64,000 nt of DNA from Dokdonella fugitiva (GCF_004342425.1 NZ_SLWQ01000007.1:124001-188000); one strand, 5' to 3'. Positions 25,566-34,608 are shown, numbered from the stretch's first letter. Notes: a model not told the origin generated them from the sequence alone. Numbers and translations: made by a program.

Positions 25566-26155
25566 GCGTGCGAGCGCTCATCGTCGCCGCCGGCGGCGCC
25601 AACTACGGTTCGCTGCGCGAAGCCTGTCGCCGCGTCGGCGTCGACGCCGAGCTGTCGGACGACCCCGCGCGCGTCGCCGCGGCAACGCACGTGATCCTGC
25701 CCGGCGTCGGCGCCGCGGCGCAGGCGATGGAGGCACTGCGCACACGCAGCCTCGATCGTGCGTTGCGCGAACTGCGCCGGCCCCTGCTCGGCGTCTGTCT
25801 CGGCATGCAGCTGCTCTACGAGCACTCCGCCGAAGGCGACGTCGAAGGCCTGGGACTGCTGCGCGGGCGCGTGCGACGCCTGCCCGCCGCGCCGCGCTGG
25901 CCGCACATGGGCTGGAACACGCTCGCGCCGCGCGTCGCCGACCATCCATTGCTGCGCGGCATCGGCCGCGACGACTGGTTCTACTTCGTGCACGGCTATG
26001 CCGCGGACGAGGGCGAAACGACGCTCGCCGCGGCCGCGCACGGCGCGCCGTTCGCCGCCGTGGTCGCACGCGGCCACGTGCACGGCGCGCAGTTCCATCC
26101 CGAGAAATCCGCTGCGGCCGGTCGCCGCCTGCTGACGAACTTCTTCGCGCTATGA
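25562..26155 (+). CDS. hisH: Imidazole glycerol phosphate synthase, glutamine amidotransferase subunit
   Basis: A 197-residue class I glutamine amidotransferase that supplies ammonia to HisF. The nucleophile Cys79 is in GVCLGMQLL and the His/Glu of the triad are in QFHPEKS (H179, E181). The oxyanion strand is seen as ILPGVGA and the WPHMGWNTL segment contacts HisF. Its stop codon overlaps the hisA start (ATGA). Confidence 0.96.
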   Translation: MSVRALIVAAGGANYGSLREACRRVGVDAELSDDPARVAAATHVILPGVGAAAQAMEALRTRSLDRALRELRRPLLGVCLGMQLLYEHSAEGDVEGLGLLRGRVRRLPAAPRWPHMGWNTLAPRVADHPLLRGIGRDDWFYFVHGYAADEGETTLAAAAHGAPFAAVVARGHVHGAQFHPEKSAAAGRRLLTNFFAL

Positions 26156-26883
26156 ACATCATTCCGGCGATCGACCTGCGCGACGGCCGCGTCGTGCGCC
26201 TGCGCCAGGGCGACTTCGCGCAGGCGCGCGTCTTCGCGCACGATCCGCTCGAGCTCGCCACGCGCTACGCGCGCGCGGGCGCCGACTGGCTGCACCTGGT
26301 CGACCTCGACGGCGCGCGCGCGGCGCAGCCGCTGCAGCTCGCCTCGATCGCGCGCGTCGCCGGCAGCGGACTGCGCGTGCAGGCCGGCGGCGGCGTGCGC
26401 ACGCGGGGCGACGTGCAACGCCTGCTCGATGCCGGCGTCGAGCGCGTCGTCGTCGGCAGCGTCGCGGTGCGCACGCCCGATGCATTCGTCGATTGGCTGC
26501 ACGTGTTCGGCGCCGGACGCCTCTGCCTCGCGCTCGACCTGCGTCTCGGCGAGGACGGCCGCTGGCGCCCCGCGGTCGACGCATGGCAGTCGACCGACGA
26601 CGGCGACTACGCCGCGCTGCTGCAACGCTTCGCGGATGCGGGCCTGCGCCACGTGCTGACCACGGATGTCGCGCACGACGGCATGGCGGCGGGGCCGAAC
26701 CTCGCGCTGTACCGCCTGCTCGCCGCGCGCTGGCCGTCGTTCGCGTGGATCGCCTCGGGCGGCGTGCGCGACCTCGCCGACGTCACCGCGCTGCGCGGCA
26801 CGGGCGTCGCCGCGTGCGTCGCCGGCACTGCGCTGCTCGAAGGCAGCCTGCCGCTGGAGGCCCTGTGCTCGCGCGCCGCCTGA
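26152..26883 (+). CDS. hisA: Phosphoribosylformimino-5-aminoimidazole carboxamide ribotide isomerase
   Basis: A 243-residue TIM barrel. Phosphate-binding and catalytic landmarks are visible: IIPAIDLRDGRVVRLRQGD (Asp8 as base), LHLVDLDGA, QAGGGVRT, TDVAHDGMAAGPN and ASGGVRDLADV. It catalyses the Amadori rearrangement of ProFAR to PRFAR. The start overlaps hisH, and the last 19 bases overlap hisF. Confidence 0.96.
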   Translation: MNIIPAIDLRDGRVVRLRQGDFAQARVFAHDPLELATRYARAGADWLHLVDLDGARAAQPLQLASIARVAGSGLRVQAGGGVRTRGDVQRLLDAGVERVVVGSVAVRTPDAFVDWLHVFGAGRLCLALDLRLGEDGRWRPAVDAWQSTDDGDYAALLQRFADAGLRHVLTTDVAHDGMAAGPNLALYRLLAARWPSFAWIASGGVRDLADVTALRGTGVAACVAGTALLEGSLPLEALCSRAA

Positions 26884-27641
26884 TCCCCTGCCTCGACGTC
26901 GCCGACGGCGCGGTCGTCAAGGGCGTGCGCTTCCGCGACCATCGCGTCGTCGGTGACGTCATCGAGCTCGCGCGCCGCTACGCCGCCGACGGCGCGGACG
27001 AGCTCGTGTTCTACGACATCACCGCGAGCCCGGAACGGCGCCGCGTCGGCGTCGCCTGGGTCGAACGCGTCGCGCGCGAGCTCGACATTCCCTTCTGCGT
27101 CGCCGGCGGCATCCGCTCGGTCGCCGACGCCGAAGCGGTGCTCGCCGCGGGTGCGGACAAGGTATCGATCAACAGCCCCGCGCTCGCGCGGCCCGCGCTC
27201 GTCGACGAGCTCGCGGCGCGCTTCGGCAGCCAGTGCGTCGTCGTCGGCATCGACGTCGACGCGCAAGCCGACGACCATGGCACCTGGCGCGTCGTCGCCG
27301 ACAGCGGCAAGCCCGAGCAGGCGAGCGACAGCGGCCGGGACCTGCTCGCCTGGGTGCGCGAAGTCGACGCGCGCGGCGCGGGCGAGATCGTGCTCAACGC
27401 GATCCGCAACGACGGCGTGCGCTCAGGCTACGCGCACATGCTGCTCGATGCGGTGCGCGCGGCGACGGACCTGCCGCTCGTCGCCTCCGGCGGCGCGGGC
27501 GCGGTCGAGCACTTCGGCGAGGTGTTCGAGCGCTGCGGCGTCGACGCCGCGCTCGCCGCGAGCGTGTTCCACGCCGGCGAGATCCGCATCGGCGATCTCA
27601 AGCGCTACCTCGCCGCGCGCGGCATCGTGGTGCGGCCATGA
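26865..27641 (+). CDS. hisF: Imidazole glycerol phosphate synthase cyclase subunit
   Basis: A 258-residue TIM barrel, partner of HisH; it makes IGP and AICAR from PRFAR plus ammonia. Landmarks: RRLIPCLDVADGAVVKGVRF (Asp base in CLDV), VFYDITAS, FCVAGGIRS, KVSINSPAL, EIVLNAIRNDG and VASGGAGAVEHF. The start is the unusual GTG 26865, inside the end of hisA, with GGAGG five bases upstream; no ATG is available at the conserved N-terminus (MLARRLIPCLD). It ends by ATGA overlap with hisI. Confidence 0.95.
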   Translation: MLARRLIPCLDVADGAVVKGVRFRDHRVVGDVIELARRYAADGADELVFYDITASPERRRVGVAWVERVARELDIPFCVAGGIRSVADAEAVLAAGADKVSINSPALARPALVDELAARFGSQCVVVGIDVDAQADDHGTWRVVADSGKPEQASDSGRDLLAWVREVDARGAGEIVLNAIRNDGVRSGYAHMLLDAVRAATDLPLVASGGAGAVEHFGEVFERCGVDAALAASVFHAGEIRIGDLKRYLAARGIVVRP

Positions 27642-28264
27642 CGGCCGTCGCGTTCGACGCCGCTGCGCTCGACTGGAGCAAGGGCGACGGCCTGCTCCCC
27701 GTCGTCGTGCAGCATGCGCACGACGGCCGCGTGCTCATGCTCGGCTATACCGACCGCAGCGCGCTCGAGCGCACGCTCGCGACCGGCGAAGTGCATTTCT
27801 GGTCGCGTTCGAAGCAGCGCCTGTGGCGCAAGGGCGAGAGCTCCGGCCACGTGCTTGCGCTCGTCTCGCTCGCCGCCGACTGCGACGGCGACGCGCTGCT
27901 CGCGCAGGCGGTGCCGGCGGGGCCGACTTGCCACCGCGGCACGCCGAGCTGCTTCGACGGCGACGCACCCGCGCACCCATGGCTCAACGAACTCGAAGCG
28001 CTGATCGCCGCGCGTGCGGGCACGGACCCCGCATCGAGCTACGTCGCCAAGCTGCTCGCCGGCACGCCGGCACGACGCGCGCAGAAGGTCGGCGAGGAAG
28101 GCGTCGAAGTCGCGCTCGCTGCGGCGACCGGCGACCTCTCCGGCCTGCGTGGCGAGGCCGCCGACCTCGTGTTCCACCTGCTCGTGCTGCTGCGCGGCGC
28201 CGGACTCACGCTCGCCGATGTCGTCGGCGAGCTCGCGCGACGGCATTCGCTGCGCGGCGGGTGA
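27638..28264 (+). CDS. hisI: Bifunctional phosphoribosyl-AMP cyclohydrolase / phosphoribosyl-ATP pyrophosphatase
   Basis: A 208-residue HisIE fusion. Residues 1-115 are the zinc cyclohydrolase (VLMLGYTDRSALERTL, FWSRSKQRLW-x-KGESSGH, and the Cys ligands in AADCDGDALL and PTCHRGTPSCF). Residues 116-208 are the helical MazG-like pyrophosphohydrolase (YVAKLLAGTPARRAQKVGEE, then the E-x-x-D acidic helix GEAADLVFHLL). These are steps 2 and 3 of the pathway. It is the last gene of the operon; no T-rich terminator is visible after it, only a GGTCGCGCACAGGATGCGCT repeat at 28340-28370. Confidence 0.96.
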   Translation: MTAVAFDAAALDWSKGDGLLPVVVQHAHDGRVLMLGYTDRSALERTLATGEVHFWSRSKQRLWRKGESSGHVLALVSLAADCDGDALLAQAVPAGPTCHRGTPSCFDGDAPAHPWLNELEALIAARAGTDPASSYVAKLLAGTPARRAQKVGEEGVEVALAAATGDLSGLRGEAADLVFHLLVLLRGAGLTLADVVGELARRHSLRGG

Positions 28265-28344
28265 CACGCGAGGTCATGCAGTCCGCGCGTGAGTGTGTTT
28301 CGCGGGGTCCTCCCGTGGGCGACGTCGCGGCGTGCCGACGCGTG

Positions 28345-28364
28345 GCGGTCGCGCACAGGATGCG
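28345..28364. repeat. Fragment of the GCGCACCCTGTGCGCGACC repeat family (R3)
   Basis: GCGGTCGCGCACAGGATGCGCTC is a half copy of the repeat seen complete at 44043-44121; it occupies the 169-base gap between the his operon and the next, convergent, gene. Boundaries approximate. Confidence 0.45.
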
Positions 28365-28433
28365 CTCGTACACCTGCGCCTTCAGCCGCGATGCCCTTCG
28401 GCCGGGGTGGCCAGGACGCACGCGAACGCTTCG

Positions 28434-29051
28434 TCAATTGTCGTCGAACCCGTCGGCGAAGATCGTGTCGTCATCCGGCATCGGCGGCGTGAAGTTGCCG
28501 CTGATGTGCACGGTGAGGCTGTTGTTGCTGCCGGCGAGGGCCGCGTTGATCTGGCTGGCGAAACCGCCACAGGACGACGCCGTCGGCGGCACCGTGAACG
28601 ACGCATCGGCAAGGTCAAGACCACTGGCGGAGCCGGTTCCGGCGAGTTCAAGATCGATCGGCTCGAACACGCACGGCGTCACGGGCAGCGGCGGCGAGGT
28701 CGAAAGGATCTGCAGCTTCGCATGCACGACCGTCATCGCGGCCACGCCGTCGGCAGCTACCGCCGCGGACGACGTGTTGGTCTGGCTGAAGCGGTAGTTG
28801 ACGGTGACGTTGCCGACCCCCTGAATCGGTACGATGGTGCTCGCGTCGGGGAACGCGAACGCGCCGTCCGACAGTGTCCCCGTGTTCGCGTCGTAAACCG
28901 CATCGCCGAACGTGCCGCCGGCCGGCAAGGGTGCCGACGAGCCGTTCACGGCAATCGTTCCGGTGACCGGGAAGATCGTCGCGTGTGCGGACGGAGCGGC
29001 CCAAGCCAGTGCGAACGCGAGCGCGGCTTGGACGGTCGTGGATATGGCCAT
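28434..29051 (-). CDS. Exported protein of unknown function with IFADGF tail
   Basis: A 205-residue protein with signal peptide (VQAALAFALAWAAPSAHAT). The mature part is rich in small and beta-forming residues with two Cys pairs possible (VTPCVFEP, TASSCGGFA), as in an extracellular beta-sandwich. It ends DDDTIFADGFDDN, the tail also seen at 20260 and 37363. GGGGAG lies six bases before the ATG. I do not recognise the domain. It is convergent with the histidine operon and not clearly in an operon. Confidence 0.7.
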   Translation of the reverse strand: MAISTTVQAALAFALAWAAPSAHATIFPVTGTIAVNGSSAPLPAGGTFGDAVYDANTGTLSDGAFAFPDASTIVPIQGVGNVTVNYRFSQTNTSSAAVAADGVAAMTVVHAKLQILSTSPPLPVTPCVFEPIDLELAGTGSASGLDLADASFTVPPTASSCGGFASQINAALAGSNNSLTVHISGNFTPPMPDDDTIFADGFDDN

Positions 29052-29263
29052 GGTGATGCTCCCCTTTCCCTCGCGCGATGTGCGCGGTCCCCGCGCGGAT
29101 CATCGCACGTCGAGCAGCCTCGCGCCTCGGCAAAAAGTCAGCAAAGGGAATCGACGTGCCGGTCCTGGAAGTCACCTCATCCAGGCAAGGCCGCCGATCG
29201 CCGGCACCCCGATGCCGCGTGCGCCGATCGGCCTGATGGCGACCGGCCGGCGCACGCCCATCA

Positions 29264-31342
29264 TCACTGCTGCGCGTCCTGCGCGGTCCAGCGCTTGAGC
29301 CACGCATTCACGGTGTCGTGCCAGAGCACGCTGTTGTGCGGCTTGAGCACCCAGTGGTTCTCGTCCGGGAAGCGCAGGAACTCGCTCGGGATGCCGCGAC
29401 GCTGCAGCGCGGTGAATGCGGCAAGGCCCTGTTCGAGCGGGATGCGGAAATCCTGGTCGCTGTGCACGACGAGCATCGGCACGCGCCAGTCCTTGACGTG
29501 GTTGACCGGGTTGTACTTCTCGTAGCCGGCCGGGTCTTCGTACTGCGTCTTGCCCGCGTGTTCCCACTCGTCGAACCACAGCTCCTCGGTCGAGTAGCTC
29601 ATCATGCGGCTGTCGAACACGCCATCGTGCGAGACGATGCACTTCCACGGTTCGTTCCACACGCCGGCCATCCAGTACATCATGTAGCCGCCGTACGACG
29701 CGCCGAGCGCGCAGGCGCGGTTGCCGTCGAGGAAGGCGTACTTCTGCTGCGCCGCGGCCCAGCCGGCCTTGAGGTCGTCGAGCGGCGCGCCGCCCCAGTC
29801 GCCCGAGATCCTGTCGGTGAACGCCTGGCCGTAGCCGGTCGAACCGTGGAAGTTGATCGTGACGACCGCGAAGCCCTGGCCCGCGTAGGTCTGCGGGTTC
29901 CAGCGGTAGTGGAAGTCGTTCGTCATCGCGCCCTGCGGGCCGCCGTGCACGATGAACGCGACCGGATACTTCGCGCCTTTCCTGTAGTCGACCGGCTTGG
30001 TCACGTAGCCCTGCACGGTGTCGCCGCCGTAGCCCTTGAAGGTGAAGAACTCGGTGTCGCCGAACCGGATGTCCTTGAGGCGGTCGGCGTTGAAATGCGT
30101 GATCTGGCGCAGGTTCTTGCCGTCCGCGCGCGCGGTGTAGAGATCGTTCGGCCGCTTGAAGTCGTTGCGCGCGAGCACGAGGCCTTTCGCGCCGAGGTCG
30201 AAGCCGGCGATGCTGCCGTCGGCGACGAGCTTGCTCGCCTTGCCGCTCGCGACGTCGACCGCGAACAGCGCGTGGTCGCCCCAGTCGTCGGTCGCGGTGT
30301 AGAGCGTCTTGCCGTCGGCCGATTCCCTGAGGCCGGAAGCCGAGCGGTCCCACTGCGGGTCGATCTCGCGCTTGGCACCGCTGGCGAGATCGAGGGCCCA
30401 GATGCCGAAGCGGTCGGCCTCGAAGCCGGCGCGCTTCATCGCGAGCCAGTACAGCGTCCTGCCATCCGCCGACGGCAGCGGGTACCCGTCCCAGGCCGGG
30501 TTGTCTGCAGTGAGGTTCTTCGGCGCGTGCGCGCCCTCCACCGCCACCGAGAAAATATCGAAATTCGTCGACCACGGCTCGCTCTTGCCGGCGATGCGCG
30601 CGTTGAAGTACACGGTCTTGCCGTCCGGCGAGAACATGTATTCGCTGTCGTCGCCGAACGGCTTGGACGGCACGTCGCCGTCGATGCCGCGGGTCAGCAG
30701 CTCGAGCTTGCCCGGCTTGCCGTCCGCGCCGAGGTCGGCGACGAACAGTTGCGAGCGACGGCCGTCGGCCCACGTGTCCCAATGGCGCACGAAGATCGAG
30801 TCGTACACGGTGCCGCTCGCCTTGTCGGCCTTGCGCGCGTCGAGCTTCTTCTGCGTGCAGGCGACGACGTCGGCGTCGTCCGCGCAGTCGTTGAAGACGT
30901 CGAGCGAAAGCAGCACGCGCTTGCCGTCCGGCGACAGGCGGAAGTTGTTGACGTCGAGCGGCAGCGAAGTGGCCTGCGTCGCCGCGCCGCCGTTCGCATC
31001 GATGCGCCAGAGCTGGCTCGTGCCGTCCTTCGGCGCGAGGAAGTACAGCGCCTTGCCGTCGCTGGACCAGCGCGCACTGCTCGCATTGAGCGCCTTGTCG
31101 GTCAGGCGCTGCGGCGCGCCACCCGCGTACGGCACGGTCCAGATGCCGTTCCTGCCCTTGTTCGCCTCGTAGTCGGTTTCGCGCACGCTGAAGGCGACGC
31201 GCGTGCCGTCCGGCGACAAGGCCGGGTCGCTCACGCGATCCATCATCACGAGGTCGTGCACGTCGAACGGATGCGACGCCGCGGAAGCGGCGGCAGGGAG
31301 GGCGACGGCCGCGGCGATCGCCGCGGCAAGGACGGGCTTCAT
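29264..31342 (-). CDS. S9 family peptidase (acylaminoacyl peptidase/DPP type), exported
   Basis: A 692-residue serine peptidase with signal peptide (AAAIAAAVALPAAASAAS). The N-terminal two thirds form a WD40-like/PD40 propeller (for example DPALSPDGTRVAFS, SSDGKALYFLA, FSPDGKTVYFN). The C-terminal alpha/beta-hydrolase has Ser549 in GASYGGY, Asp631 in SDQDFRIP and His663 in DENHWVL. Such enzymes cut short peptides; the propeller keeps out folded proteins. ATG 31342 has GGAG six bases upstream; in-frame ATGs further out have no signal. It is divergent from the DUF885 enzyme (315 bases between starts, holding repeat R1). Specificity is unknown. Confidence 0.92.
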   Translation of the reverse strand: MKPVLAAAIAAAVALPAAASAASHPFDVHDLVMMDRVSDPALSPDGTRVAFSVRETDYEANKGRNGIWTVPYAGGAPQRLTDKALNASSARWSSDGKALYFLAPKDGTSQLWRIDANGGAATQATSLPLDVNNFRLSPDGKRVLLSLDVFNDCADDADVVACTQKKLDARKADKASGTVYDSIFVRHWDTWADGRRSQLFVADLGADGKPGKLELLTRGIDGDVPSKPFGDDSEYMFSPDGKTVYFNARIAGKSEPWSTNFDIFSVAVEGAHAPKNLTADNPAWDGYPLPSADGRTLYWLAMKRAGFEADRFGIWALDLASGAKREIDPQWDRSASGLRESADGKTLYTATDDWGDHALFAVDVASGKASKLVADGSIAGFDLGAKGLVLARNDFKRPNDLYTARADGKNLRQITHFNADRLKDIRFGDTEFFTFKGYGGDTVQGYVTKPVDYRKGAKYPVAFIVHGGPQGAMTNDFHYRWNPQTYAGQGFAVVTINFHGSTGYGQAFTDRISGDWGGAPLDDLKAGWAAAQQKYAFLDGNRACALGASYGGYMMYWMAGVWNEPWKCIVSHDGVFDSRMMSYSTEELWFDEWEHAGKTQYEDPAGYEKYNPVNHVKDWRVPMLVVHSDQDFRIPLEQGLAAFTALQRRGIPSEFLRFPDENHWVLKPHNSVLWHDTVNAWLKRWTAQDAQQ

Positions 31343-31490
31343 CGGTTTCTCCGGCATGGCGAAAGGACCGCCGATGGTACGGCCTGCGCCCGGTCCCGGC
31401 CACCTGCACCGCGGCAATGACGATGTGCACATTGCGGCGCGCGGCCCGGCGCGCTAGCGTCAGCCTTTCGTGCGCCCGGGGAAAAATCCC

Positions 31491-31571
31491 GTCGTCCCGC
31501 GAAAGCGGAGATCCAGCGTCTTCGGTCACCCGGACAGCAACGGCACCGGGTCCCGGCGCCGGGACGACGAG
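31491..31571. repeat. Composite inverted-repeat element (R1), complete copy
   Basis: The element begins GTCGTCCCGCGAAAGCGGAG and ends CCGGCGCCGGGACGAC, so its termini are inverted (GTCGTCCC / GGGACGAC). Each end is itself a small palindrome. Total length is about 81 bases. It lies in the divergent promoter region of the S9 peptidase and DUF885 genes. Related copies: 20365, 58545 (complete), 5781, 47803 and 58971 (half). Confidence 0.75.
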
Positions 31572-31657
31572 GGTCGAGAGGTGCCTCCCGCCGCATCACC
31601 CATTCCATTCCGTGGCACGCACCCGTCCGCGGCCGTGCCCAATTCGAGGAGATCCCC

Positions 31658-33484
31658 ATGCGTCGCCTGCTCCTGTCCAGCGCCTGCGCGCTCGCCTGCC
31701 TCGCCCTCGCGGCTCCCGACCTGCTCGCGGCCGACGCGAAGAAGCCCGAAGGCGCCACCGCCTCGCCCGTGCGGCCGAACCCGGCCTGGGTGAAGCGCAG
31801 CAACGAAGTCGCGCAACCGCTGCTCAGGGCGCAGGCGGAGTTCGCGCCCGAATTCGCCTCGTTCTTCGGCCTGCCCGGCTACGACGACCGCGTCGCCGAC
31901 TTGAAGCCGAACAACGGCGAGCGCCTGCGCACGGCCATGCGCGGCGCGAAGGAAACGCTCGAGAAGGACCTCGAGACCGAAGAGAACCCGAACGTCCGCC
32001 AGGACATCGGCATCATGATCGGTGCGGCCGATCGGCAGATCGAAGGCAGCGAACTCAACGACAAGCTGATGGTGCCGTTCGCCGACGTCGGCCAGCTCGT
32101 GTTCCAGGGCGAGCAGGGACTGCTGCAGGACCAGGTCGCGCCGGAGCGCCGCGCGCATGCACTCGCGCGCCTCGAGGCCTACGTCGGCCTCAAGCCGGGC
32201 ACGACGCCGATCACCACGCTCGCACGGCAGCGCTACGAGGAGCGCGCATCGAACACGGCGCTGGTCAAGCCGACCAGGCTCGAAGTCGAGCAGGCGCTGC
32301 GCAATGCCGAGACCTACACCCAGGGCATCCGCGACCTGTTCGGCAAGTACAAGATCGAAGGCAGCGACGCCGCGCTCGCCGCGCTCGACAAGCAGATGAA
32401 GGAGTACGCCGACTGGATGCGCGGCACGGTGCTGCCGAGCGCGCGCACCGACACGCGCCTGCCGCCGGAGCTCTATGCGTTCCAGCTCAAGCAGGTCGGC
32501 ATCGACATCACGCCGCAGGAACTCATCCAGCGCGCCGAGCTCGAGTTCATGGAGACGCGCGCGACGATGCAGCAGCTCGCGCCGCTCGTCGCCAGGGCGA
32601 AGGGCCTGCACGCGGAGGATTACCGCGAAGTCATCCACGAGCTCAAGAAGAAGCAGCTCGACAAGTCCTCGATCGAAAACTATTACCGCAAGACCGTCAT
32701 GCCCGAGCTCGAGAAACAGATCGCCGCGCACCGCGTCGTCGACCTGCCGAACCGGCCGATGGTCATGCGTCTCGCCTCGCCGGCCGAATCGGCCTCGCAG
32801 CCCGCGCCGCACTTCCTGCCCGCGCCGCTGATCGGCAACAGCGGCCAGCAGGGACAGTTCGTGCTGCCGCTCGGCAATCCCGCGTCCGAGGGCAAGGACG
32901 GCAAGGGCGCCGCCTACGACGACTTCACCTACGAAGCCGGCGGCTGGACGCTCACCGCGCACGAAGGCCGCCCCGGCCACGAGCTGCAGTTCACCGCGAT
33001 GGTCGAACGCGGCGTCTCGCTCGCGCGCACGCTGTTCGCGTTCAACAGCGTCAACGTCGAAGGCTGGGCGCTGTATGCGGAAGCGGAGATGGTTCCGTAC
33101 GAACCGCTCGACGGCCAGCTCATCGCGTTGCAGCTGCGCCTGCTGCGCGCCGCGCGCGCGATGCTCGATCCGATGCTCAACCTCGGCCTGATCGACCGCG
33201 AACGCGCGGGCCAGGTGCTCACCCAGGACGTCGCCCTGTCCGAACCGATGGCGCGCCAGGAACTGGATCGCTACACGTTCAACATGCCGGGCCAGGCCGG
33301 CGCGTACTTCTACGGCTACAGCCGCATCATGCAGCTGCGCATGGAAACGGAACTCGCACTCGGCGCGAAGTTCGATCGCATGGCCTACAACAACTTCCTC
33401 CTCGACCAGGGCCTGCTGCCGCCGGACCAGCTCGCCAAGGCGGTGCGCGAAGTGTTCGTGCCGGCGCAGCGCACGAAGAAGTAA
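31658..33484 (+). CDS. Exported DUF885 protein, probable metallopeptidase-like hydrolase
   Basis: A 608-residue protein with signal peptide (LLLSSACALACLALAAPDLLA). It is helical and belongs to DUF885: the motif HEGRPGHELQ (H435-E436 ... H441-E442) with VEGWALYAE some 25 residues on resembles a gluzincin-type zinc site, and the family is often linked to peptidases. Other matches are LYAFQLKQVGIDITPQELIQ and the C-terminal RMAYNNFLLDQGLLPP. GAGGAG precedes ATG 31658. Divergent from the S9 peptidase, which suits a shared role in peptide breakdown. Catalytic activity is inferred, not shown. Confidence 0.85.
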   Translation: MRRLLLSSACALACLALAAPDLLAADAKKPEGATASPVRPNPAWVKRSNEVAQPLLRAQAEFAPEFASFFGLPGYDDRVADLKPNNGERLRTAMRGAKETLEKDLETEENPNVRQDIGIMIGAADRQIEGSELNDKLMVPFADVGQLVFQGEQGLLQDQVAPERRAHALARLEAYVGLKPGTTPITTLARQRYEERASNTALVKPTRLEVEQALRNAETYTQGIRDLFGKYKIEGSDAALAALDKQMKEYADWMRGTVLPSARTDTRLPPELYAFQLKQVGIDITPQELIQRAELEFMETRATMQQLAPLVARAKGLHAEDYREVIHELKKKQLDKSSIENYYRKTVMPELEKQIAAHRVVDLPNRPMVMRLASPAESASQPAPHFLPAPLIGNSGQQGQFVLPLGNPASEGKDGKGAAYDDFTYEAGGWTLTAHEGRPGHELQFTAMVERGVSLARTLFAFNSVNVEGWALYAEAEMVPYEPLDGQLIALQLRLLRAARAMLDPMLNLGLIDRERAGQVLTQDVALSEPMARQELDRYTFNMPGQAGAYFYGYSRIMQLRMETELALGAKFDRMAYNNFLLDQGLLPPDQLAKAVREVFVPAQRTKK

Positions 33485-33675
33485 CCCGTTCGCGGCACGC
33501 AGGCGCGGGTCGATGACGCTGGTCGACCGGCGCCTGCGGCGTCGTCGCACCAGCGCGCCGGTGACGCCGCGCGTACCCGCCCTGCCTATGGCTACGCTGA
33601 ATGGCTGCCGCGGCGATCATGGCCTTTCGCGCCGATTGCGTGTACACCGGGCGTGGATATCGCACGAGGTGCCCC

Positions 33676-34365
33676 ATGAAGATCACGACCCGCCTTGCGA
33701 GCGCATGCCTCGCCCTGCTCACCCCGCTCGCCGCGCACGCGTACGACGGCTACGTCACCGCGAACGTGAACCTGCGCGCCGGCCCCGACATCGACTATCC
33801 GGCGATCACGATGCTGCCGGCGGGCGTCGCTGTTTCGATCCAGGGCTGCATCGACGGCTGGGAATGGTGCGACGTCATCGCGGGCCCCGAGCGCGGCTGG
33901 GTCGCCGGCACCTACATCGAACAGGACTACGGTGGCCGGCGCGTCTACGTCGCCGACTACGGCGCGCGCATCGGCATCCCGATCGTCACGTTCGCACTCG
34001 GCGCGTACTGGGGCAGCCACTATCACGGCCGCAGCTGGTACCGCGATCGCCATCGCTGGGAGCACCGTCACTTCACGCATCGCGCACCGCCGCGGCCGCC
34101 CGGCTACCGCCACGGTGGCGTCGTGCATGGCGCGCGGCACGGTTCGCCACGTCCCGGTTACGGATCGCACGGTCCCGCGCACGTGGGGCATTCCGCGCCA
34201 CGCGTGTCGCACGACCGCGGCTACGGTTCGCACCACCAATCCGGACGACACGACTCGGGACGGCACGACTCGGGACGGCACGACTCGGGGCGGCGCGACT
34301 CGGGCCGTCATGATTCGGGACACCGGGGCGGCCACGACCGGAGCGAGCATCACGATCGCCGGTGA
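33676..34365 (+). CDS. Exported bacterial SH3-domain protein with GRHDS-repeat tail
   Basis: A 229-residue protein: signal peptide (ASACLALLTPLAAHA), then an SH3b domain (YVTANVNLRAGPDIDYPAIT ... CDVIAGPERGWVAGTYI), a short hydrophobic stretch (IPIVTFALGAYWG) and a long low-complexity tail rich in His, Arg, Gly and Ser that includes five GRHDS units. SH3b domains bind peptidoglycan or peptides. The His-rich tail could bind metal; that is inference. ATG 33676 follows AGGTG; the longer frame has no signal. Function is unknown. Confidence 0.75.
   Translation: MKITTRLASACLALLTPLAAHAYDGYVTANVNLRAGPDIDYPAITMLPAGVAVSIQGCIDGWEWCDVIAGPERGWVAGTYIEQDYGGRRVYVADYGARIGIPIVTFALGAYWGSHYHGRSWYRDRHRWEHRHFTHRAPPRPPGYRHGGVVHGARHGSPRPGYGSHGPAHVGHSAPRVSHDRGYGSHHQSGRHDSGRHDSGRHDSGRRDSGRHDSGHRGGHDRSEHHDRR
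34243..34317 (+). repeat. 15-bp coding tandem repeat (GRHDS)
   Basis: Five consecutive 15-base units encode G-R-H/R-D-S inside the SH3-domain protein. Units 1-3 are almost identical at the DNA level; unit 4 has RRDS and unit 5 uses different codons (CGTCATGATTCG), so the array has begun to diverge. Repeat number changes by slippage would keep the reading frame. Confidence 0.85.
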
Positions 34366-34433
34366 TCCCGGCGTGGGAGCCGTTGACCGCTGAGCGCCGA
34401 AGGCGGGAATAGCGTTTCGCGATTGCCTGCAGG

Positions 34434-34608
34434 CGCACCCTGTGCGCGACCGCCCGCGCCTCGGTGCATGTCGGCGCTGCGGTCGCCCACAGCGCGGGCT
34501 CACGGAAGACGCGCCTTGCTTCGTGGGTCGATGAAGCGCATCGCGGCTTGTGCCTGCTCCCACGAGCCGGTCATGCCGCTCCGTGGAAGCGGCGGGAGCC
34601 GCGATGCT
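34434..34608. repeat. Two adjacent palindromic repeats (R3 and R4) before the POT gene
   Basis: The 335-base gap between the SH3 gene and the peptide transporter is mostly repeat. At 34434-34502 GCGCACCCTGTGCGCGACCG pairs with GCGGTCGCCCACAGCGCGGG (family R3). At 34538-34608 GCATCGCGGCT pairs with GGGAGCCGCGATGC (family R4). Both families recur at 43959-44121. Confidence 0.65.

Noticed and set aside
29318..31420. A 700-codon open frame on the plus strand opposite the S9 peptidase
   Set aside because: Its product is Arg/Val/Glu-rich with no domain, while the minus strand encodes a complete peptidase with triad and propeller repeats. Long antisense frames are expected at 70% GC.
31526..33550. 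A 674-codon minus-strand frame opposite the DUF885 gene
   Set aside because: Low-information composition and no start signal; the plus strand has a signal peptide and conserved HEGRPGHE motif.
34243..34317. Possible CRISPR or iteron array
   Set aside because: 15-base units without spacers, coding for GRHDS within a protein tail.
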